Assembly: GCA_902786615.1 (NCBI GenBank)
Contig: CADADE010000009.1
Location: 4,078 to 68,077, forward strand
Source: Oscillospiraceae bacterium
GTDB lineage: Bacteria; Bacillota_A; Clostridia; Oscillospirales; Oscillospiraceae
Reading direction: 5' to 3'
Length of the DNA stretch: 64,000 nt
This document shows positions 58,197 to 64,000 of this stretch, piece by piece. Position 1 is the stretch's first letter; each line of letters begins with the position of its first letter. The notes under the pieces are model-generated. The model saw only the letters and a program-made list of their open reading frames with translations, was not told the origin of the DNA and ran no database searches. Made by a program: the position numbers and the translations under genes.

Positions 58197-59671
58197 TACA
58201 CCAGACCTCCTATCCAGGAACTCAGCGGGGCTGAGCACAGCGACAGCGCAAGAAGCAGCGCTGTGAGAAACACCAGCGGCCCGGTCATGAGCCGGTCGGC
58301 CTCATGAAGCTCGTCCGGCAGCGCGGGGGCGCTTTTCAGCGGGAAGTAGAAGCGCGCCGCGGCGGAGAGCATGTAAAGCGTGGTGAGGATCGCGGAGACA
58401 ATGAGGCTTGCCGCGCCCAGATAGCCCGCCCAGTGCAGGTTTCCGGCGGCTGCCGTGCCGATGGTCCACTTGCTCAGGAAGCCGCCCAGCGGGGGAATGC
58501 CCATCAGAGCCAGCGACGCGATCAGAAACACCCCGCAGGTGACGGGCATCTTTTTGGAAAGCCCCTCCATATCGTACACGTACTCGAGCCTGTTGTGGTG
58601 CAGCATTGCGCCCGCGCAGAAGAAGAGAGAAATCTTGATGACCGCGTGGAAGATCATGTGCAGCAGCCCGCCCACGAGCCCGGCGGGGCTCATGGAGGCG
58701 AAGGCCACCAGAATATAGCTGAGGTTCGACACCGTGGAATAGGCAAGCCGCCGTTTGAGGTGCGGCATGCGAAGCGCCATGGCGGAGCCAAACATCACCG
58801 TAAACGCCGAGGCCGCAAGCACCACATACTGCGCCCAGGTGCCGCGCAGAAACTCACAGCCGAAGCCGAAGTAGATAAGACGCATCACGGCGAACGCGCC
58901 GGATTTGACCACCGCCACCGCGTGCAGCAGCGCCGTGACCGGGGTCGGGGCGACCGAGGCCGCAGGCAGCCAGCGATGGAAGGGAAAGATGGCAGCCTTC
59001 ACGCCGAAGCCGAAAAAGCCCAGCACGAATACGGTCAGGAGCTCCTTTTCATGCCCTTGGACCTTCTCCATGTTCAGAATGCCGCCATAGGTGAAGGCCA
59101 GCGTATCGGCATAGCGGAGAAAATACATGAGGCAGATGAACACCAGCGCCGCGCCGGTCATGGAGTAGAGGACGTATTTTTTGCCGGCCGCGCGGGCCTT
59201 GTTGTCCATCTCGTGCATGACGAGGGGCAGAGTCACAAGGGTCATGAACTCATAGCAGAGGTAAAGCGTGAAGAAGTTTGCGGAATAGGCGATGCCTGCC
59301 ACGACGCCGAAGGTGATGAGGAAGAAGCCGAAGAACATGTTCTCCCGCCCCTCATGCTCCATGTAGGAGAAGGCGTAGACCGTGGTCACGGGCCAGAGAA
59401 CGCCGATGATGCAGCCGAAGACCAGCGAAACGCCGTCCGGCCGAAAGGCGATCACCAGCTTGTCCGAGAGATCGGCGACGTGCAGATACGCCGCGTCCGG
59501 ACCCTTGAGCGCCGAAAGCAGCGCCGTACCGAGGACAAAGACGGCGCTCACGCAGACCGTGAGCAGTACATAGCGGTTTCGCTTCAATCTGTTTTGCGGC
59601 CGCAAGATCAGCAGCGCAACACCGGAGAGAATGGGGATGATCAGCGCAAACAATGTAAAGATATTATTCAT
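58196..59671 (-). CDS. NuoM/MrpD-type antiporter subunit 2
   Basis: This 491-residue protein has about 14 helices and all charged residues of the antiporter core: LCYEFMTLVTLPLV (Glu), GFGVKAAIFPFHRWLPAASV (Lys), HAVIKISLFFCAG (Lys) and LGGFLSKWTIG. It has a cytoplasmic C-terminal stretch shorter than that of subunit 1. It ends 1 nt into the next start (TAATG), so expression is coupled. Complete conservation of the pump residues suggests that it is active rather than structural. Confidence 0.88.
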   Translation of the reverse strand: MNNIFTLFALIIPILSGVALLILRPQNRLKRNRYVLLTVCVSAVFVLGTALLSALKGPDAAYLHVADLSDKLVIAFRPDGVSLVFGCIIGVLWPVTTVYAFSYMEHEGRENMFFGFFLITFGVVAGIAYSANFFTLYLCYEFMTLVTLPLVMHEMDNKARAAGKKYVLYSMTGAALVFICLMYFLRYADTLAFTYGGILNMEKVQGHEKELLTVFVLGFFGFGVKAAIFPFHRWLPAASVAPTPVTALLHAVAVVKSGAFAVMRLIYFGFGCEFLRGTWAQYVVLAASAFTVMFGSAMALRMPHLKRRLAYSTVSNLSYILVAFASMSPAGLVGGLLHMIFHAVIKISLFFCAGAMLHHNRLEYVYDMEGLSKKMPVTCGVFLIASLALMGIPPLGGFLSKWTIGTAAAGNLHWAGYLGAASLIVSAILTTLYMLSAAARFYFPLKSAPALPDELHEADRLMTGPLVFLTALLLALSLCSAPLSSWIGGLV

Positions 59672-59683
59672 GATATCCCCTCC

Positions 59684-61126
59684 TTACAGCAGCCAGCCGT
59701 CGAGTATGGCTGTGAAAACAGTCAGCACATTCGGGAACATGCCGAGAATCACCGTGAGCCCTGCAAAGACGATCTGCGGGACAAGCATGGTTTTCGGCAC
59801 CTCGCACGTTTCCCCTGCTTCAAAGTCCCGCCCGGGGAAAAAGGCGGCGGCGACGATGGGCAGCAGATAAAATGCCGTGAGCAGGGCCGAGACCATCAGC
59901 ACCGCCACGCCGACGAGGCCGAGGGCCGCGCCGGTATCCAGTGCGCCCATGGCAAGATAATACTTGGCGACAAAGCCGCCCATCGGGGGAATGCCGATCA
60001 GGGACAGGGACGCGATGGCAAAGCACCACATCGTGACGGGCATGCGCCGCCCGATGCCCCTGAGTTCATCTACGCGGGTACAGCCTGTGGCAAAGATGAT
60101 GGAGCCCGCGCAGAGGAAGAGCGCGTCCTTGGCAAGGGCATGGAAGATGATCTGCAAAAACGCCCCGGAAACGCCCATGCCCATCTCGTCAAACACGAAG
60201 AGACCGAAGAGCACATAGGACACGTTGGACACCGTGGAATAAGCCAGCCGCTTCTTGAGAAGCTTCTCCCGCTGGGCCAGCATGGAGCCGGTAAAGATCG
60301 TGACGATCGCAAGAACGAGGATCGCGGTCTGTACCCAGGTGCCCCGGAGCATTTCCCGACCGAAGAGCTGAAAGGTGCAGCGGATGATCGCGAGCACGCC
60401 GCCCTTGGTGATAAGGCCGGAGAGCACCGCACTTGCGGGGGACGGAGCCACGGGGTGGGCCTCCGTCAGCCACATCTGCAGCGGCACCATGCCGGCCTTC
60501 GCGCCGAAGCCGAGGATGATCAGAAAGGCCGCGGCCAGCAGGGTCTTCGGATCGCCGGTGAGCTGCCCGCCGTGGGGGACAAACGTGAGATCGTTGCCCT
60601 GGGCGGCAAGCAGGAAGAAGCCCATCAGCGCCAGCGACGCGCCGAGGGTCGAATAGCCCAGATAGAAGAAGGATGCGCGCCGCGACTGCGCCGAGCCGTT
60701 ATGCAGCACCAGCGGCATGGAGGCGAGAGTCATAAGCTCAAAGAACATGTAGAGCGTCACGGCGTTTTTGGCAAAGGCAAGACCGATCAGCGCCGCGTAG
60801 GTCAGCAGGAAGAAACCGAAAAACTGCGGCTCATTCCCCTCATGCTTCATGTAGCCGAAGGCGTGAAACTCTACAAAGAACCAGATGAAGCCCACCAGCG
60901 CCACAAAGAAGAGACCCAGCCCGTCCGCGCCGAAGCGCAGGGAGAGCGTATCGCTCAGCTTCAAAAGGAGAAAGTCGGGCTCCTGTACAAACGCGGCGAC
61001 AAGGGCCTGGACGCTGCTCACCGCGATGGTCACGACTGTGAGCGTCTGCCGCCTGACATTATCCTTTTCGCGGAACACCAGCACCGCGCCGACAAGGGGA
61101 ATCAGAACCGCCAAAAGCATCAGCAT
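59684..61126 (-). CDS. NuoM/MrpD-type antiporter subunit 3
   Basis: This 480-residue protein keeps FFELMTLASMPLVL (Glu), GFGAKAGMVPLQMWLTEAHP (Lys), HALAKDALFLCAG (Lys) and MGGFVAKYYLA. It is clearly a paralogue of subunits 2 and 4, but diverged, so these are old duplications. GGAGGGG lies 7 nt before the ATG, and 16 nt separate it from the gene upstream. Its place in the complex cannot be told from sequence alone. Confidence 0.88.
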   Translation of the reverse strand: MLMLLAVLIPLVGAVLVFREKDNVRRQTLTVVTIAVSSVQALVAAFVQEPDFLLLKLSDTLSLRFGADGLGLFFVALVGFIWFFVEFHAFGYMKHEGNEPQFFGFFLLTYAALIGLAFAKNAVTLYMFFELMTLASMPLVLHNGSAQSRRASFFYLGYSTLGASLALMGFFLLAAQGNDLTFVPHGGQLTGDPKTLLAAAFLIILGFGAKAGMVPLQMWLTEAHPVAPSPASAVLSGLITKGGVLAIIRCTFQLFGREMLRGTWVQTAILVLAIVTIFTGSMLAQREKLLKKRLAYSTVSNVSYVLFGLFVFDEMGMGVSGAFLQIIFHALAKDALFLCAGSIIFATGCTRVDELRGIGRRMPVTMWCFAIASLSLIGIPPMGGFVAKYYLAMGALDTGAALGLVGVAVLMVSALLTAFYLLPIVAAAFFPGRDFEAGETCEVPKTMLVPQIVFAGLTVILGMFPNVLTVFTAILDGWLL

Positions 61127-61142
61127 CTCTTTACCCCTCCTT

Positions 61143-62627
61143 TCACATAAGCTCCAGCCCGCGCACGATGATATTCATCACGGGCGTAAAGCAGAGGCCG
61201 AGAAACAGCACGCCGAGGGAGAGACCGATGATCGCGGCGGCCGCCGTCAGATCCTTCTTTGCTCTCTCCGCATCGGGCTTTTTCTCGCTCCAGATATTGA
61301 TAAGCGCGGGGATATAGTAGAGCGCGTTCAGCACGGACGACAAGGCAAGCACGAAAAGCGTGAGGGCGATCTTGCTGTCGGAGAAAATGGAGGCCGTGGA
61401 GAAGTTCACCTTCGCGGCAAAGCCGCCGAAGAGCGGGATGCCCACCATGGAGAGCGCGCCGATGCCGAAGCCAAAGCCCGCGAGCGGGCAGTTCCAGGCA
61501 GACCCGCGCAGGGCGCGAAGCTGCTTGTCGTGGTGCGTGGTCGAGGCAAGGCGGCCGACCGACACGAAGAGCAGCGGCTTTGTAAAGGCGTGGGCCAGAA
61601 TCTGAAAAACCGCCGCGGCCACGCCGGCCTCCGTTCCGAGGCCGACGCCCATGAACACATAGCCGAGCTGCGCCACCGACGAGTAGGCCAGCATCCGTTT
61701 TGCGTGCGTCTCGCGCAGGGCCATCACGGAGCCGAGGATCATCCCGCAGAAGCCGAGGGCGAACACGGCGTCATGAATATGGAAGGCCCGCACGGTTTCG
61801 AGGGTAAACACGCGGCAGTACATCGTAATGAGCAGCACCGCGTAGCCCTTCACGACAAGGCCGGACAGCACCGCCGAGGAGGTGGTGGTCGCCGTGCCGT
61901 GGGCGTCGGGCAGCCAGCGGTGGAAGGGGAACATGGCGGACTTGATGCCGAGACCCGCCGTCATCATACCGAGCAGCAGCGCGAGAACCTTTGTATAGCT
62001 CCCGTCCGCCATCAGCATCGAGACGCTGTCGTGAAGCTGCGGCATGAGAAGATGCCCGGTGATGGCATAGAGCAGAATGACGGAGAAGAGAAACAGGCCG
62101 GAGCCCAAAAGACTCATGAAGAGGTAGCGGATCGTCGCCACCAGCGTCGGGCCGGAGTCCTTGATCATGACGAGGGCGCAGGCCGCGATGGTGCTGATCT
62201 CGATAAAGACGTAGGCGGTGAAGGCGTCGTTGGTGTAGGTGAGTATCTGCAGGCTCGCCAGCACCATGTTGAACATCACGCAGGCAAGGCCCATCTTTTT
62301 GGGGTCCACGTCCTCAAAAAGCTCCGCGCGCCCGCCGAGCAGGGACAGGCACATAACGGCGGCAAAGACCGAGGCCAGCAGGCCCTGCAGGGGGCCGAAT
62401 TTGATCTCGTTTCCGAAGGGGGCGGGGAACTTGCCCATGGTAAAGGCATAGGCGGTATCCGCCTTCACGATGAAGCCGAGAAAGCAGAGAGACATCACCG
62501 TCACGGCGGCGCTGACGCAGACCGTGATCCAATACGCGCGCTTTGCTCCGGGAATCACGGACAGCAGGATCGCCGTGACCATGGTGAGAAAGACGCTTAA
62601 ATAGGGGAGATTCCAGGCAAACGGCAT
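61143..62627 (-). CDS. NuoM/MrpD-type antiporter subunit 4
   Basis: This 494-residue protein keeps VFIEISTIAACALV (Glu), GLGIKSAMFPFHRWLPDAHG (Lys), HAFTKPLLFVSVG (Lys) and FGGFAAKVNF. Of the four, it lies next to the MrpC-like gene, the position of MrpD in Mrp operons and MbhH in Mbh operons. GGGGGAG precedes the ATG. It is therefore the best candidate for the core MrpD/MbhH-like subunit of this complex (inference from order). Confidence 0.88.
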   Translation of the reverse strand: MPFAWNLPYLSVFLTMVTAILLSVIPGAKRAYWITVCVSAAVTVMSLCFLGFIVKADTAYAFTMGKFPAPFGNEIKFGPLQGLLASVFAAVMCLSLLGGRAELFEDVDPKKMGLACVMFNMVLASLQILTYTNDAFTAYVFIEISTIAACALVMIKDSGPTLVATIRYLFMSLLGSGLFLFSVILLYAITGHLLMPQLHDSVSMLMADGSYTKVLALLLGMMTAGLGIKSAMFPFHRWLPDAHGTATTTSSAVLSGLVVKGYAVLLITMYCRVFTLETVRAFHIHDAVFALGFCGMILGSVMALRETHAKRMLAYSSVAQLGYVFMGVGLGTEAGVAAAVFQILAHAFTKPLLFVSVGRLASTTHHDKQLRALRGSAWNCPLAGFGFGIGALSMVGIPLFGGFAAKVNFSTASIFSDSKIALTLFVLALSSVLNALYYIPALINIWSEKKPDAERAKKDLTAAAAIIGLSLGVLFLGLCFTPVMNIIVRGLELM

Positions 62628-62631
62628 ATGC

Positions 62632-63006
62632 TCACTCCCCCTTCTTCTTCATGGCCTCTAAAATCTCGCGCATGTCGACGGTGCCGTAAGCGCCGTAGAT
62701 GCGCTGGATCAGAGCCAGGGAGAAGGCGCTGACCGAGACGGAGACCACAATGCCCGTGAGCACCAGACCCGCGGGGATGGGATTGACGTACAGCGCCGTG
62801 TCAGCCCCGCCGTCCGTGAGGATGGCGGCGGTACGCCCGGCGATCATGCCGCGGCTTGCGAGCATCAGGAAGGTGGCCGAGTCCATGATATTGAAGGCCA
62901 CTACCTTTTTAATGAGGTTCGGGTGCACCATCATGTTCACAAAGCCCGTCACGAAGAGGATGACCGCCGCGATGGCAAAGCGGTTTTCGATGATCGTGTG
63001 CAGCAT
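62632..63006 (-). CDS. MrpC/NuoK-like subunit
   Basis: This 124-residue protein has three membrane helices and the NuoK/MrpC pattern: FVTGFVNMMVHPNLIKKVVA, then a helix with NPIPAGLVLTGIVVSVSVSA, the conserved end of the third helix. It interacts with the antiporter subunits as in Mrp and complex I. ATG at 63006 is chosen (GGAGAG, 5 nt); it overlaps the upstream stop (TGATG). Confidence 0.85.
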   Translation of the reverse strand: MLHTIIENRFAIAAVILFVTGFVNMMVHPNLIKKVVAFNIMDSATFLMLASRGMIAGRTAAILTDGGADTALYVNPIPAGLVLTGIVVSVSVSAFSLALIQRIYGAYGTVDMREILEAMKKKGE

Positions 63007-63854
63007 CACAGCTCTCCTTTCGTGTAGAAGGAATAGAAGCCGTACATGGTGCTCATGACGACAAGGCCGACGGCGATGTCGATGACCAGTACGATGTAGT
63101 GGGCGAGGTTGGAGTTAATCTGGTTGGCCCCCTGGTAGATGTACACGCCGAACATGCAGGCGTAAATCAGAAGACCCGTGATGCGCACGGTGTTGAACAC
63201 CCGCGCCGTGAAGAAGCGCTGCACCGCCTCCGCCCCGAAGGCCACGACGAAGAGAATGAGCGCCGCACCGAGGATGGACCCGCCGGAGAAGCCGCCGCCG
63301 GGGGAGACGTGGCCGTTAAAGAGCACGCACATCCCGAAGCACAGAATGCACGGCAGCACAAGCTTTGCGACATTGGCGAGGATTGCGTCGCGCGGCGCGC
63401 TTTTCGCAGCGCCCCGCGCCTCGCCGCGGAGCTTGTCGTTCGTGGCCCAGAGCAGCAGCATCACGCAGCACACCGCCAGAAACAGCACGCAGCTCTCGCC
63501 GAAGGTATCAAAGCCCCTGTAATTCAAAATCATGCCGGCGATGACGTTTTCGGCCCCTGTTTCCTGCTCGGCAGAGCCGACATAGCGGCGCACGACTTCG
63601 TTGTCGGTGGGATTGCCGGGGACTGCGAAAGCGGGCAGGGCCACCGCGCCGATGAGCAGAACGATCAGCATCAGCGCGCTGATGACGACGGCGCAGCGGG
63701 CGTAGAGCTTCAAAAAGCCGTCCAGCCGCTTTCTATCGTCGAGCGCGGCGGGCTTTTTCTTTTCCTTCGCTGCCTTCGGGGGCTTGAATTCCGTATGCAG
63801 CGGGACGGGCTTTTCCCCGTCCACCCATTTGGTGAAGGATTCCAGAACGCTCAT
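63006..63854 (-). CDS. MbhE-MrpB/MbhF-like fused subunit
   Basis: This 282-residue protein joins two units. Residues about 45-140 resemble MbhE or the MrpA C-terminal part (NEVVRRYVGSAEQETGAENV, ILNYRGFDTFGESCVLF). Residues about 165-280 resemble MrpB/MbhF (LPCILCFGMCVLFNGHVSPG, GGSILGAALILFVVAFG). A charged N-terminal extension (PPKAAKEKKKPAALDDRKRL) is present. The ATG overlaps the upstream MbhD-like stop (ATGA). The fusion combines parts that are separate genes in archaeal Mbh. Confidence 0.83.
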   Translation of the reverse strand: MSVLESFTKWVDGEKPVPLHTEFKPPKAAKEKKKPAALDDRKRLDGFLKLYARCAVVISALMLIVLLIGAVALPAFAVPGNPTDNEVVRRYVGSAEQETGAENVIAGMILNYRGFDTFGESCVLFLAVCCVMLLLWATNDKLRGEARGAAKSAPRDAILANVAKLVLPCILCFGMCVLFNGHVSPGGGFSGGSILGAALILFVVAFGAEAVQRFFTARVFNTVRITGLLIYACMFGVYIYQGANQINSNLAHYIVLVIDIAVGLVVMSTMYGFYSFYTKGEL

Positions 63855-64000
63855 TTTTCATCCTCCGTTCCCTGCATCTGTCGAACGCGCCTGAGACAGA
63901 GATAAAACAGCACGCCCGACACGCCCGTGCCCACGGCGGCCTCCGTGATGGCCAGATCCGGCGCCTGCAGCAGCATCCAGATCACGCTCATCACAAGCCC
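63851..64000 (-). CDS. MbhD/DUF4040-like subunit, C-terminal part (runs off right end)
   Basis: The reverse strand is open from the window edge to a stop at 63851-63853, overlapping the next start. The visible end, MSVIWMLLQAPDLAITEAAV then GTGVSGVLFYLCLRRVRQ, is the conserved MbhD/MrpA DUF4040 motif (Q-x-PDLAxTEAxVG), where Asp and Glu sit in the proton path. More operon genes, such as MrpE, F and G, are expected beyond the window. Confidence 0.85.
   Translation of the reverse strand, partial: GLVMSVIWMLLQAPDLAITEAAVGTGVSGVLFYLCLRRVRQMQGTEDEK

Noticed and set aside
58304..61150. A 948-codon open frame on the plus strand
   Set aside because: It is antisense to three antiporter genes, is rich in Arg, His, Gly and Gln as expected for the complement of G+C-rich membrane genes, and has no ribosome binding site or known domain.

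Overview
The window is bacterial chromosomal DNA of high G+C content. It looks like a spore-forming, anaerobic Firmicute of class Clostridia, most likely an Oscillospiraceae-type gut organism (Oscillibacter/Lawsonibacter-like; this is inference). The support is sigG and spoIID, AddAB instead of RecBCD, strong AGGAGG-type ribosome binding sites, a small clostridial 2[4Fe-4S] ferredoxin, an EFR1-type flavodoxin/ferredoxin protein and an Mrp/Mbh-like ion-pump operon.

Layout. 1-5.3 kb: a partial DapA-family aldolase and a LacI-family regulator share a divergent control region with two identical GCAAACGTTTGC operators. Then come a cytoplasmic GH13 enzyme translationally coupled to gluQ, and an sn-glycerol-1-phosphate dehydrogenase-like protein. 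5.4-10.7 kb: a branched-chain amino-acid ABC transporter operon (livJHMGF), preceded by a leader with a small ORF and two terminator-like hairpins. livJ is broken by an internal deletion. 10.7-15.8 kb: sigG, whose leader can hide its own ribosome binding site, then an accessory patch with an integrase remnant, a secreted leucine-rich-repeat protein, remnants of a WYL-type regulator and a ParM-like gene, and a RelE/Phd toxin-antitoxin pair. 15.9-20.1 kb: EFR1 protein, citC, a citX-citG fusion and trxB. 20.1-21.4 kb: a second integrase remnant, a Pro/Thr-repeat membrane protein and a nested inverted-repeat element. 21.5-30.3 kb: folT, a CofE-like ligase, a candidate small RNA, a metallophosphoesterase/glycosyltransferase operon, a divergent AraC regulator and dicarboxylate symporter, and an aminotransferase.

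30.5-43.1 kb: a fusion protein with degenerate Fic, STAS and kinase domains overlaps a MATE exporter gene. A miniature inverted-repeat element, addB-addA and a secreted Sel1-repeat protein follow. 43.1-56 kb: a ClpC-like ATPase without a middle domain, ferredoxin, a tRNA methyltransferase, spoIID, a membrane protein, mutY, a second miniature element, a DD-carboxypeptidase, a two-component system, an M24 peptidase, efp (broken by an internal deletion) and a zinc-ribbon protein. 56-64 kb: a leftward operon with four NuoL/M/N-type antiporter subunits plus MrpC-, MbhE/MrpB- and MbhD-like subunits, running off the right end.

The points most worth a second look are the Fic-STAS-kinase fusion, the sigG leader, the candidate small RNA at 23.4 kb, the four-antiporter operon, and the two similar frame-breaking deletions in livJ and efp. 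The deletions may be assembly errors. I found no tRNA, rRNA or CRISPR array.
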